Part shown: piece by piece, positions 9,605-18,040 of the stretch
How the letters are laid out: each line of letters starts with the position of its first letter
Position numbering within the stretch: the first letter of the stretch is position 1
Assembly (NCBI GenBank): GCA_044356305.1
Contig: JBIKWM010000018.1
Location: 1 to 61,249 of the forward strand
Origin: JBIKWM01 sp044356305
Lineage (GTDB): Bacteria > Bacteroidota > Bacteroidia > UBA10329
Direction: 5' to 3'
DNA length: 61,249 nt
Notes under the pieces: model-generated
What the model saw: only the letters and a program-made list of their open reading frames with translations
What the model was told of the DNA's origin: nothing
Databases searched by the model: none
Made by a program: the position numbers and the translations under genes

Positions 9605-11248
9605 TCACTCCTTCACCAGCCTGAGCGTTTGAGCCCTTCCGGCTTGGGTGGTCCGCACGGTATAGATGCCCGGTAACAGCGTGCTTATATCCAAGATGCG
9701 AACGGCATACAGGTTGCCTTTTTGCACTTGTCGCCCCATCATGTCAACAATGGAGTAGGAGAGAGGGCCCTGAACGGAGGTGGACAACATGACATGGTCG
9801 CTGGCGGGGTTGGGCAGCAGGAAAAGACGTGCGTCCGAATGTTCGTCCAGGCCGTTGGGAGCGGTCACATTCAGGTTTTGTGTAAGCGTGCAGCCGGTCG
9901 CATCGGTCACGCTCACCACATATTGTCCTGAACCCAGATTGGTCACGATGGGACTGTCATCTCCAAACTCCCATGCGTAGGTGTATGGACCCTCCGATCC
10001 GGTCACACTCAGTGCCACATCAAACGTGTTCTGGCCGCCCGCACCTTGGGTTATCAGGGCCGACAGTTCCATGCCATTGCCCAGTTCCATGAACTCGCTG
10101 AAGAACGAATTGCCGCTCAAAAGGGCGAGCGGTACACATCCGGCATGGTCTTCGGTGGTCGAGAGGCCGACCGCTTCCACATCGGGCGCCCCAAGTGCAT
10201 TGAATGCGCTGTCGGCCACCAGGGCGTTCATGTAGTGCACCTGCTCATCGCCCATGCAGTAGTACATACGTATCGGGGCCTGGGGCACCCAGTCGTACAC
10301 ATCGTTGTCGCGCAGGGCCACCCAGAACGGATGGTCGGGCATGCTGAGGAACTCATCGAACACAGCCGGAAGGATCATGTCGTTGGGTATGGGTGCGCAC
10401 ACCGCATTGGCATTGCCAAAAGAGTGAGTGCCGTCAAAGTAGGGAGGCAGGGTCACATCGTAGGGCGGGGCGAATATGTACTGCACCGTGTCGAACAGGG
10501 CGGGGTAATACTCCTTGTAGGAGTAGATCACATACGGGAGGTAGGCGGGCGAAGAGTAGGGCACATCGTCTATGAGATATTGCGACTGCACCCCGCTAAT
10601 GTCATAGGGTCCGCTCATCGGGGCCGATGCCGTTACGGTGAACTCTGCCGAATGGAAAAGATCGATCTCGCGGTGAGTGGCCATGCAGGCGTGTCCGCCC
10701 TGCGAGTACCCTAACAGGAAAAGTTGGTCATTGAGTGCGAAACTCAGATCAGCCTGCAGCAGCCTGATGGCCCTGAGCATGTCGATGGTGGCCGATGCCT
10801 CGCTCTTGGCATGCACGTACGGATGAAGCCCAGTACCGAGTCCGAGCCCGAGGTAGTCGGGCATTGATACCACTATGCCCCTGCATGCGAACAGGCGACC
10901 TATCTGCGCCTCGTACGAAAGGAACGAGGGCACCCCTTCCTTGTCGAGCACCGTGCCATGGCTGTAGTTGGCCAAAGGCATACGGCACAGGTCTCCGATG
11001 GGTATGGCCACCGCACCCGATGCGGCCGTGCTGTCGCCCAGCGGGGTGATGGTCTGGTACAGAACACGGTATATCTTCACCCCATAGCGGCAGCCGTACA
11101 GGTCGGGCGGCAGGCCTTGAGCCTCAAGCTGCGACTGCATGTCGCTCAGGGTGTTGGTCTCCATCAGCTCGTAGCTGATCACATCACCGCGTTGAAAGGC
11201 CGAGGCCACCATGGGCAGTATGGCAAAGAGCAGAGCTTTAAGTTGCAT
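9605..11248 (-). CDS. Secreted alpha/beta-hydrolase (lipase-like) with SprB-type repeat and T9SS tail
   Basis: A 547-residue exported hydrolase. A signal peptide (ending about VASAFQ) is followed by an alpha/beta-hydrolase domain (about 20-395) with the nucleophile elbow GYSQGG (Ser182), resembling secretory lipases. A single SprB/PKD-like unit (YTYAWEFGDDSP..GQYVVSVTDATGC, about 415-460) and a T9SS type A sorting domain (about 470-547, MGRQVQKGNLY and GIYTVRTTQAGRA) follow. It is thus predicted to reach the cell surface or medium; the substrate is probably an ester or lipid. An in-frame ATG 7 codons upstream (11269) is possible, but MQLKALLFAIL is the better signal peptide. Confidence 0.82.
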   Translation of the reverse strand: MQLKALLFAILPMVASAFQRGDVISYELMETNTLSDMQSQLEAQGLPPDLYGCRYGVKIYRVLYQTITPLGDSTAASGAVAIPIGDLCRMPLANYSHGTVLDKEGVPSFLSYEAQIGRLFACRGIVVSMPDYLGLGLGTGLHPYVHAKSEASATIDMLRAIRLLQADLSFALNDQLFLLGYSQGGHACMATHREIDLFHSAEFTVTASAPMSGPYDISGVQSQYLIDDVPYSSPAYLPYVIYSYKEYYPALFDTVQYIFAPPYDVTLPPYFDGTHSFGNANAVCAPIPNDMILPAVFDEFLSMPDHPFWVALRDNDVYDWVPQAPIRMYYCMGDEQVHYMNALVADSAFNALGAPDVEAVGLSTTEDHAGCVPLALLSGNSFFSEFMELGNGMELSALITQGAGGQNTFDVALSVTGSEGPYTYAWEFGDDSPIVTNLGSGQYVVSVTDATGCTLTQNLNVTAPNGLDEHSDARLFLLPNPASDHVMLSTSVQGPLSYSIVDMMGRQVQKGNLYAVRILDISTLLPGIYTVRTTQAGRAQTLRLVKE

Positions 11249-11326
11249 GGGGTTTATTGAGTTCTGCAATATAGCAAGGGTACAAAGGGAAAATGACCGA
11301 CTCCGGACGCTGATGTCGCTAACAGA

Positions 11327-11349
11327 AAAGGCCCCAGAATGGAGCCTTT
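11327..11349 (-). terminator. Hairpin after the ECF sigma gene
   Basis: On the minus strand AAAGGCTCCA (11349-11340) pairs, with one mismatch, with TGGGGCCTTT (11336-11327), followed by a short T-rich tail. It lies 28 bp past the sigma-factor stop and is a likely rho-independent terminator. Confidence 0.6.
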
Positions 11350-11376
11350 GTACTGATTATTGAGGGTGTGGTCAAT

Positions 11377-11883
11377 TCAACCACGATGGTCTCTCAACTG
11401 CCTCATCAGCAATTGCTTGGCCTGAAAGATACGGCTCTTGACCGTGCCTATCGGAATGTTGAGATGCTCGGCCACCTCTTTGTATTTGTAGCCCTGGTTG
11501 TGCATCACAAACGGTATGCGGAACGTGTCGGGCAGTTCATCAATCATCTTGTTCACTTCCTTCAGACCTACCCCCGACAATGGGCTGTAGCTGCTGGCGG
11601 CCGGAATGAAATCGAGCACCTCCAGGTCGTCTTTGGTGGTGATGATGGTGCGCGCCCGGGTCTGCCTGCGATAGTTGTTTATGAAGGTGTTCTTCATAAT
11701 GGTGTGCAGCCATGCCTTGAGGTTGGTGCCGGGCGTGTACTTGTCGCGGTACGTCAGGGCCTTGAGCATGGTCTCCTGTACCAGATCATCGGCATCATCG
11801 CGGTCCTGCGTGAGGCTGAGGGCAAAATACCTGAGCACCTTGTTGAGTTGGAGCAAGCGCTCGTTGAACGTGATGGTTGCCAT
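11377..11883 (-). CDS. ECF-type RNA polymerase sigma factor
   Basis: A 168-residue sigma-70 family factor of extracytoplasmic-function size. Region 2 (about 10-75) includes RDDADDLVQETMLKAL for -10 recognition and core binding; region 4 (about 110-165) has the helix-turn-helix YKYKEVAEHLNIPIGTVKSR. No anti-sigma gene is adjacent. The same type of sigma factor often sits beside MerR/B12 regulators in Bacteroidota pigment loci, as here (the MerR gene is 234 bp away on the same strand). Its promoter carries a perfect inverted repeat (11913-11959). Confidence 0.92.
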   Translation of the reverse strand: MATITFNERLLQLNKVLRYFALSLTQDRDDADDLVQETMLKALTYRDKYTPGTNLKAWLHTIMKNTFINNYRRQTRARTIITTKDDLEVLDFIPAASSYSPLSGVGLKEVNKMIDELPDTFRIPFVMHNQGYKYKEVAEHLNIPIGTVKSRIFQAKQLLMRQLRDHRG

Positions 11884-11912
11884 GACGGATGTTTAAGAGG
11901 TTGATTAAAAGA

Positions 11913-11959
11913 TTGAACAAATGTAGAGCTTTATTTCAATGGCAAAATGATTTGTTCAA
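11913..11959. promoter_or_regulatory. Operator-like inverted repeat over the sigma-factor promoter
   Basis: TTGAACAAAT (11913-11922) and ATTTGTTCAA (11950-11959) are perfect 10-bp complements separated by 27 bp. The left arm overlaps a minus-strand -7 element TACATTTG (11925-11918). The right arm lies just upstream of a TTTTG -33-like box (11947-11943) at about 17-bp spacing. The arrangement fits a dimeric regulator bridging the promoter; the MerR-family protein next door is a natural candidate, but this is inference. Confidence 0.55.
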
Positions 11960-12116
11960 CAGTTATTCAATTTCTTTCCACAATCATTCAGCGACCCTTT
12001 TCCCTTCCGTGTTGCAACGTCAAAAGTAGTGGGGTATGTGAGTGGCGTCTGTTAGAAAGTGTTAAGTCCCGATGAACGTTCCGCATCGGTCAATCAACGT
12101 GCCGTTTGACAGGATG

Positions 12117-13007
12117 TCAGACCATGTCTTTTACCGCTCCCTCTGCATACGTCTTAAGAGCAGCGGCATCGGTCAGATAGGTGGCATTTGCCGGCAGTGC
12201 AGCGGTCAACCGACCCATCTGGGCCCCAAAGAGCAGTACAGGACCAGTAAAATCGGAACACAGGCGGTCTATGTACTCCTTCAGGTCCTCCGGTTGAATG
12301 GCGGCCACAAATGAGGTCATGAGCATCTGTGGCCTGAACGCTGCGATGGTCTCAAGCAGGTCGGCATACGGCACCGATTGGCCCAGATAAATGGCCTCGA
12401 ATCCTTGTTTCTTAAGAAGATATCGGGCAAACAGGATGCCCAGCTCGTGCATCTCGCCTTCTTTCAGGAAAACAAGGCAGCGCGGGCCTTTCGGGCTGCT
12501 GCTATAGAGCGAGTCGATGGCCACAAAGAGCTTCTGTTTTATCAGGTTGCTGATAAAATGCTCCTGGGCCGGGTTCACACGGTCGGTCTGCCACATAAGC
12601 CCCACTTTGCTCATGAACGGAAAAAGGATGGAGGTGCATGTCTCCTCAAAACCGAATCGCATGGAGCAGTCCGCAATGATTTTCTCGAAACGTGCCCTGT
12701 CCAGGTCCACCATGGCCACCATGAGGCTGTCAATCTGGGTGGAATGACTGCCATCGTGTCGTACTAGTTCGGTCAGGGTCTGACTTATGCGCTGCTCGTC
12801 CATGCGCGAGATCTTGGAGATCTTGACCCCGTGGGCGTTCAGTATGCTCACGTTGAGCAATCGCTTCAGCTCATTGTCTGAGTAATAGCGAATATTGGTA
12901 TCGGTGCGCGATGGACGCACTATGCCGTAACGTTTCTCCCAGATGCGGATAGTGTGGGCCTTGATGCCGGTGATTGACTCCAGATCGCGTATGGTGTAGT
13001 TGGCCAT
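12117..13007 (-). CDS. MerR-family regulator with B12-binding domain (CarH/LitR-like)
   Basis: A 296-residue protein: a MerR winged helix (1-72, IRIWEKRYGIVRPSR), then a B12-binding-2-type helical bundle with the Wx9EH signature (W139...E149-H150), and a cobalamin fold with E185-M-H187-E-L-G190, whose His is the lower axial ligand. In CarH, adenosylcobalamin holds a tetramer on DNA until light breaks the Co-C bond. Here the residue after the Trp is Gln140, where Thermus CarH has the His that ligates cobalt after photolysis, so classical light switching is uncertain. It follows the SRPBCC gene by 2 bp, and carotenoid genes that usually accompany such regulators are missing. Confidence 0.88.
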   Translation of the reverse strand: MANYTIRDLESITGIKAHTIRIWEKRYGIVRPSRTDTNIRYYSDNELKRLLNVSILNAHGVKISKISRMDEQRISQTLTELVRHDGSHSTQIDSLMVAMVDLDRARFEKIIADCSMRFGFEETCTSILFPFMSKVGLMWQTDRVNPAQEHFISNLIKQKLFVAIDSLYSSSPKGPRCLVFLKEGEMHELGILFARYLLKKQGFEAIYLGQSVPYADLLETIAAFRPQMLMTSFVAAIQPEDLKEYIDRLCSDFTGPVLLFGAQMGRLTAALPANATYLTDAAALKTYAEGAVKDMV

Positions 13008-13009
13008 GG

Positions 13010-13474
13010 TCAGATTTTGTTGAACGTTTGAGCAATCACTTTCGAACGGAATGCAAATATCCCATCTATCTGATTGCGGATGAGAATGACATCGGCCAAT
13101 TTTCCCAACACGCCCATCGGGGCGCGGTAATGGACAATGTCGGTCATGGTCACACCATCCACGGTCTTCTCAAACAGGTGCTGATGATGCCAGAATGCAT
13201 AAGGACCGAATCGCTGTTCGTCAACAAACATGCGGCCCTCATCGAGGTGTGTGATCTCCGTGACCCACCTGAGAGGTATGCCCAGGAGTGGCCTTACAGT
13301 GTATTCGATCACCAGACCTGCATAGGCTTTTGGGGGCAATGGAGTGTGAATGACGAAACCCATGTGCGGAGGGGTGATGCGCGCCAGATTGCGTGGATCG
13401 GAGAAGAACGCCCAGGCGGTATCTAAGTCGGTGTGCAATACCGTCTTCGACTCGTATCGGCTCAATTTACTCAT
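13010..13474 (-). CDS. SRPBCC-family protein
   Basis: A 154-residue START/Bet-v1-like protein. The N-terminus (SRYESKTVLHTDLDTAWAFF) and the helix-capped strands that follow match cell-division-inhibitor/YfiH-neighbour SRPBCC proteins that bind hydrophobic ligands. The ATG at 13474 overlaps the stop of the TIGR01777 gene by 8 bp, fixing the start and showing coupling. The pairing SRPBCC + TIGR01777 + MerR is conserved in Bacteroidota, often inside carotenoid clusters. Ligand unknown. Confidence 0.85.
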   Translation of the reverse strand: MSKLSRYESKTVLHTDLDTAWAFFSDPRNLARITPPHMGFVIHTPLPPKAYAGLVIEYTVRPLLGIPLRWVTEITHLDEGRMFVDEQRFGPYAFWHHQHLFEKTVDGVTMTDIVHYRAPMGVLGKLADVILIRNQIDGIFAFRSKVIAQTFNKI

Positions 13475-14375
13475 TGTATATGCTGTCAAGTGCCTGTCGC
13501 ACAGTGGTGTATTTATAATTGAAACCTGTGACCGAGAACTTCGACCCATCGGCCCGACTGCCTTCAAGCACCATTTCGGCCATCTGGCCCATGGCCATTT
13601 GGAGGGCAGCAGCCGGAACTTTGGGTAGCAGCAGCAGCCTGTGCATGCTCAAGGCCAATTGGCGGGTGAACTGGGTATTGTTGATGTGTTCCGGTGCACA
13701 GAGGTTGTAGGCACCCCTAACGTTCGGATCAGACAGGGCGTGCTGGTAGGCCCGCACAGCATCGTCAATATGCAGCCACGGCATCCATTGCAGCCCGGTG
13801 CCAATGGCGGCACCAATGCCAAGACGAACAGGCCTTGCCATGGTAGGCAGTGCACCGCCATCGGGACTGAGCACCACACCGGTGCGCAGTTTTACCACCC
13901 GTGTGCCAAGATCAGCGAAACGGTCAGCGGCAGCCTCCCATTCCACACACACCTGAGCCAGAAAGTCTGTGCCGGCCAAGTCGTCTTCCTTGTAGATGTG
14001 GGCCGATGTTGTTGTGCCGTAGTAGTTTATACCTGAAGCACTGACGAATGAGGCCGGGATGATTCCCGCAGCCATGCACGAGTTGTAAAGCAGCTTAGCA
14101 CTCTTAGTGCGGCTGTTGATGATTTCGCGCCTGCGCTGGTCTGTCCACCTCTTATCGGCCACCCCTGCGCCTGCCAGATGAACAATGTGGCGCACACCTG
14201 CCAGAGCCTCTGGGTCCAACGTACCACTGGCCACATCCCACACAAAGCTCCGGACTCCTGTCTGTGGCTCGTACTTCCGGCTCAGGGTGTTCACCTTCAT
14301 ACCCCGCTCCACGAGTCGTTTAACAAGGTTGCGCCCTATCAGTCCTGTTGCTCCGGTTATTAGGATCCTGTCCAT
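13467..14375 (-). CDS. TIGR01777-family NAD(P)-dependent oxidoreductase
   Basis: A 302-residue extended-SDR protein with the Rossmann motif ITGATGLIGRNLV (5-17), an active-site region SASGINYYG and a C-terminal DUF1731 segment (about 250-300, PAAALQMAMGQMAEMVLEGS). Relatives include plant SULA/Gc1 plastid-division-associated proteins and E. coli YfcH; the substrate is not known. It heads a minus-strand three-gene set with the SRPBCC and B12-MerR genes. Confidence 0.9.
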   Translation of the reverse strand: MDRILITGATGLIGRNLVKRLVERGMKVNTLSRKYEPQTGVRSFVWDVASGTLDPEALAGVRHIVHLAGAGVADKRWTDQRRREIINSRTKSAKLLYNSCMAAGIIPASFVSASGINYYGTTTSAHIYKEDDLAGTDFLAQVCVEWEAAADRFADLGTRVVKLRTGVVLSPDGGALPTMARPVRLGIGAAIGTGLQWMPWLHIDDAVRAYQHALSDPNVRGAYNLCAPEHINNTQFTRQLALSMHRLLLLPKVPAAALQMAMGQMAEMVLEGSRADGSKFSVTGFNYKYTTVRQALDSIYNE

Positions 14376-14410
14376 GGCTGCTCAGCGTACTGCTTTTCCG
14401 GTTCCGATAA

Positions 14411-14435
14411 CGGGGCCGGCCGTTAAACCGGCCCC
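14411..14435. terminator. GC-rich hairpin between flavoprotein and TIGR01777 genes
   Basis: GGGGCCGG (14412-14419) pairs with CCGGCCCC (14428-14435) around an 8-nt loop. The flanks are not strongly T-rich. It lies downstream of the flavoprotein gene (minus strand) and upstream of the TIGR01777 start, so a terminator is plausible but not certain. Confidence 0.45.
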
Positions 14436-14545
14436 GGGGGTCAGATCATGGCTGCGAACCGAAAATAGCCGGTGCGGTGGAGGCATCGGGGCTCGGTATT
14501 GCAACCGGTCATATCAACCCGAAGTAAAATAAAATGTTCAATATA

Positions 14546-16114
14546 TCAAAGCAAAGAATGAACATTCCTTGCTATCGATTCGGCCAGACGTTCACCGTCC
14601 ATAGCGGCCGATACAATGCCACCCGCGTAGCCTCCTCCCTCGCCTCCGGGGTATAGGCCCATCACCTGTGGATGCTGCAATTGTTCGTTTCGCGGAATGC
14701 GCACAGGCGATGACGTGCGGCTCTCCACCGCCACAGCAATGGCCTCATAGGTCAGGTAGCCTTTCATCTTCTTCCCGAATCCGACAAAACCCTCTCGCAG
14801 TCTTGATATGATGGCCTTCGGAAGCACCTGGCCCAGTTCTATGCTAACAGTGCCCGGGGTGTATGAGCAGGCCGGCAGGTCTTGGCTTGTGCGGCCACGT
14901 ACCAGATCAGTGAGACGCTGCGCGGGTGCTGTCTGCGTGCCCCCGGCCGCGGCACAACAGGCCTCCTCCACCGCTTTCTGGAAATACATGCCGGCCAGAG
15001 GTCCATGTGATGCGTAGGCGGAAACATCCTCTGGTTCAACACTTACCACAATGCCCGAATTGGCAAAAGGGTTGTTCCGTTTTGAAGGGCTCCAACCGTT
15101 GGTCACCACCTGGCCGGGGGCTGTGGCGCATGGTGCTATGATACCGCCCGGACACATGCAGAATGAGTATACACCGCGCCCTTGCACCTGCTCTACGAGT
15201 GCGTAGCTGGCTGCGGGAAGTAAATCGGGGCGGGTAGGGCAGTGATACTGCAGTGAATCGATAAGATCCTGTGGATGCTCGGCCCGCACTCCCATGGCGA
15301 ACTGTTTGGCCTCGAGGGCTATGCCTTTGGCGTGCAGCAGTTCGTACACATCGCGGGCACTGTGTCCAGTGGCAAGCACCAGCGCCTGACAGGGTAGGGT
15401 AGGTCCTTGGTTGAAACTGACAGAATGAACTGCACCGTTGCGCACCACTAGGTCGGTGAGGCGCATGCCGAAGTGTACCTCGCCACCATGGTCCACAATG
15501 GTCTGGCGGATGGCCGTGATGATGCCGGGCAGCCTATTGGTGCCGATGTGCGGATGTGCATCCACCAGTATGTCGGGGTCGGCACCGTGGTCGATGAAAG
15601 TGCTGAGAATGCGGTTAATATCGCCCCGCTTGCTGCTGCGGGTATAGAGTTTTCCGTCTGAATAGGTGCCAGCACCCCCTTCACCGAAACAATAATTGCT
15701 ATCGGGATCAACGGTATGTAGGCGGTTAATTGCGGCCAGATCGCGCCTACGGCTGCGAACATCCTTGCCGCGGTCAAACACCAGAGGCCGCAGACCCAGC
15801 TCCAACATGCGCAGTGCCGCAAACAGGCCGCAAGGACCTGTACCGATTATCACAACCTCGGGTCGGCCACGCACATCGGTGTATGTGCGCTGCACATGGT
15901 TGGGGTGCCGCCTGCCATCGGTATCAATGGTTGCAAAGGCCCGCACCCGGAGATTGAAGCGGATGTTCCGACCGCGGGCATCAATGCTTCTGCGCAGTAT
16001 GCTAAAGTGTTTCAGATCGGCACCCAGTCCGCTCCGCTGCGCAACGGCAAGTCGCAGGGCCTCAGCATCAGCCATCAGCCCAATGGGCACTTGCAGATCG
16101 ATGTCGTGGAACAT
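14546..16114 (-). CDS. FAD-dependent oxidoreductase of the COG2509 family
   Basis: A 522-residue flavoprotein. An N-terminal ferredoxin-like segment (about 1-90) is followed by the FAD Rossmann motif IGTGPCGLFAAL and by YCFGEGGAGTYSDGKLYTR, a hallmark of the uncharacterised FAD-dependent dehydrogenase family COG2509. The C-terminal GLYPGGEGGGYAGGI completes the FAD site. Substrate and partner are unknown across the family. I chose the ATG at 16114 (MFHDIDLQVPIGL), since sequence upstream of it is not family-like. Confidence 0.88.
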   Translation of the reverse strand: MFHDIDLQVPIGLMADAEALRLAVAQRSGLGADLKHFSILRRSIDARGRNIRFNLRVRAFATIDTDGRRHPNHVQRTYTDVRGRPEVVIIGTGPCGLFAALRMLELGLRPLVFDRGKDVRSRRRDLAAINRLHTVDPDSNYCFGEGGAGTYSDGKLYTRSSKRGDINRILSTFIDHGADPDILVDAHPHIGTNRLPGIITAIRQTIVDHGGEVHFGMRLTDLVVRNGAVHSVSFNQGPTLPCQALVLATGHSARDVYELLHAKGIALEAKQFAMGVRAEHPQDLIDSLQYHCPTRPDLLPAASYALVEQVQGRGVYSFCMCPGGIIAPCATAPGQVVTNGWSPSKRNNPFANSGIVVSVEPEDVSAYASHGPLAGMYFQKAVEEACCAAAGGTQTAPAQRLTDLVRGRTSQDLPACSYTPGTVSIELGQVLPKAIISRLREGFVGFGKKMKGYLTYEAIAVAVESRTSSPVRIPRNEQLQHPQVMGLYPGGEGGGYAGGIVSAAMDGERLAESIARNVHSLL

Positions 16115-16294
16115 GGTCGGGGCCGCGAAGTTGCTACTGATAGGATGTCTGAAGAGTGTTATGTCGAAGTATGAGATTGTAGGCTGCGAGTGAATGGCGC
16201 AGACAGCATCATTCTGCCGGTCAGGGATCTGTCTCTCTGAACAATTGGTTTGGATTTCAATAAGAAACAAATGCCCTGATTCAGACCTCCATCC

Positions 16295-18040
16295 TCAGAC
16301 AAACTGCAACTCGAAGAGGTTGCGGTAAGGTCCGTCTTGGGCCAGAAGCTCCTCGTGGGTGCCACTCTCTACAATGCGACCCTGATCGAGCACCACTATG
16401 CGGTCGGCACGTTGTACGGTGGCTAGGCGGTGCGCTATAACAATGCTGGTGCGGTGGGCCGTCAGGCGCTCGAGGGCCTTCTGAATGATGTGCTCGCTCT
16501 CCGTGTCGATGCTCGAGGTGGCCTCATCGAGCACCAAAATGGCGGGATCGTGCACATAAGCACGTATGAACGATATGAGCTGCCTTTGCCCAACACTTAG
16601 CATGGCACCACGTTCGTGCACATGATAGTCGTATCCTCCTGGCAATGCACTGATAAAGGCATGTGCCCCGAAGGCAGTGGCCGCCTCAATCACCTGCTGG
16701 CGCGTAATGCGCTCGTTGTGCAGTGTGATGTTGTTGAGCACTGTGTCGCTGAATAGGAACACATCCTGCAATACCACACCAATGTTTGACCGCAATGAAT
16801 GCAGGCTGTATTGGCGCAGGTCGTGACCATCTACGGTTATGCTGCCGTGCTGGTACTCATAAAACCGGCCCAAAAGGTTGATGATGCTGCTCTTACCCGA
16901 TCCAGTGGCACCTACAAGGGCGAGGGTCTGACCGGGCAACACCTCTAAACTGATATCGCGCAGCACTTCCTCTTTCCCATCGTAGGCGAAGCGCACTTTA
17001 TTAAAGATGATGTGCCCTTTAATGCCCGTTGCGCTCAATTTACCTTGGTCCACAATGTGTTCTTCGGTATCCATGACCTTAAAGACACGTTCAGAGCTCA
17101 CCATGCCCATCTGCAGGGTGTTGAACTTGTCAGCCAGTTCGCGTATGGGCCTGAACATCATGTGTATGTACAGGATGAATGCGACCAGATGGCCCAGATT
17201 AAGGTCGGCACCGGTAACCTGACGGCCTCCCCACATCACCACAAGGCCGATGGAGATGGACGACAGGACCTCGACTACCGGTAAGAAAATGGAGAAGTAC
17301 CAAACCGAGCGGATGTTGGCATCGCGGTGCTGTGCATTTATCTCAGTGAATCGCGAAAGTTCCTCCTCTTCCCTGTCAAAGAGCTGTACTATCTGCATTC
17401 CCGTGATATGCTCTTGAAGGAAAGCATTGAGGCGGGCCACAGAGGTTCGCACATCCTGAAAGGAGGAACGGATGCCATTCTTGAACACCCATGTGGCCAG
17501 CAATAACACGGGTATGGTGCTGAGGCTGATGAGCGTGAGGCGCACATCGACCCAGAACATGAACGCCACAACGGCCACCAGTTTCAGTATGTCACCGAAA
17601 ATGACCAGCAACCCATCGGAGAAGATGTCGGCAATGGTCTCAATGTCTGAAATGACGCGGGTGACGAGCGTACCGATGGGGGTCTGATCAAAATACCTTA
17701 GCCTCAGATGGGCAATGTGACTGAAAAGGCGCAGACGTATGTCGCGTATCACGCTCTGGCCCAACCAGTTGGTAGCATAGGTGTAGTAGTAGGTGAGTAG
17801 GGCCTCCATAATGAGCATGGCCACCATGAGCAGCGTCATGTGCAGCAGGCCCTGCGGATCGGGGTTGGCTATGTGGTGGTCGTAGGTGTATTGGATGAGC
17901 CAGGGCCTGATGGGAGACACAACAGCCAGTGCCACTATCAGGAACATGGTCAGTGCAAACACCCCACGGTATGGCCGTGCAAATCCCAGCACCCGTCTCA
18001 GCAGGCGGGTGTCCATGGCCTTTCCTGTCACTTCACTCAT
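16295..18040 (-). CDS. ABC exporter, fused permease and ATPase (MsbA-like)
   Basis: A 581-residue half-transporter. The N-terminal membrane domain (about 1-320) has six predicted helices, including FALTMFLIVALAVVSP. The nucleotide-binding domain (about 345-581) has Walker A GATGSGKSS, signature LSVGQRQLI, Walker B ILVLDEATSS and the H-loop VIAHRLATV. Exporters of this group flip lipid A core, glycolipids or drugs; the substrate here is not readable, though the operon with an LtaS-like enzyme and a lipid kinase suggests a lipid. Its start overlaps the truA stop by 8 bp. Confidence 0.92.
   Translation of the reverse strand: MSEVTGKAMDTRLLRRVLGFARPYRGVFALTMFLIVALAVVSPIRPWLIQYTYDHHIANPDPQGLLHMTLLMVAMLIMEALLTYYYTYATNWLGQSVIRDIRLRLFSHIAHLRLRYFDQTPIGTLVTRVISDIETIADIFSDGLLVIFGDILKLVAVVAFMFWVDVRLTLISLSTIPVLLLATWVFKNGIRSSFQDVRTSVARLNAFLQEHITGMQIVQLFDREEEELSRFTEINAQHRDANIRSVWYFSIFLPVVEVLSSISIGLVVMWGGRQVTGADLNLGHLVAFILYIHMMFRPIRELADKFNTLQMGMVSSERVFKVMDTEEHIVDQGKLSATGIKGHIIFNKVRFAYDGKEEVLRDISLEVLPGQTLALVGATGSGKSSIINLLGRFYEYQHGSITVDGHDLRQYSLHSLRSNIGVVLQDVFLFSDTVLNNITLHNERITRQQVIEAATAFGAHAFISALPGGYDYHVHERGAMLSVGQRQLISFIRAYVHDPAILVLDEATSSIDTESEHIIQKALERLTAHRTSIVIAHRLATVQRADRIVVLDQGRIVESGTHEELLAQDGPYRNLFELQFV

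Noticed and set aside
12117..14375. A carotenoid gene cluster around the B12-MerR regulator
   Set aside because: No phytoene synthase, desaturase or cyclase is adjacent. The only CrtI-like gene lies 16 kb away with an ACP and acyltransferase.
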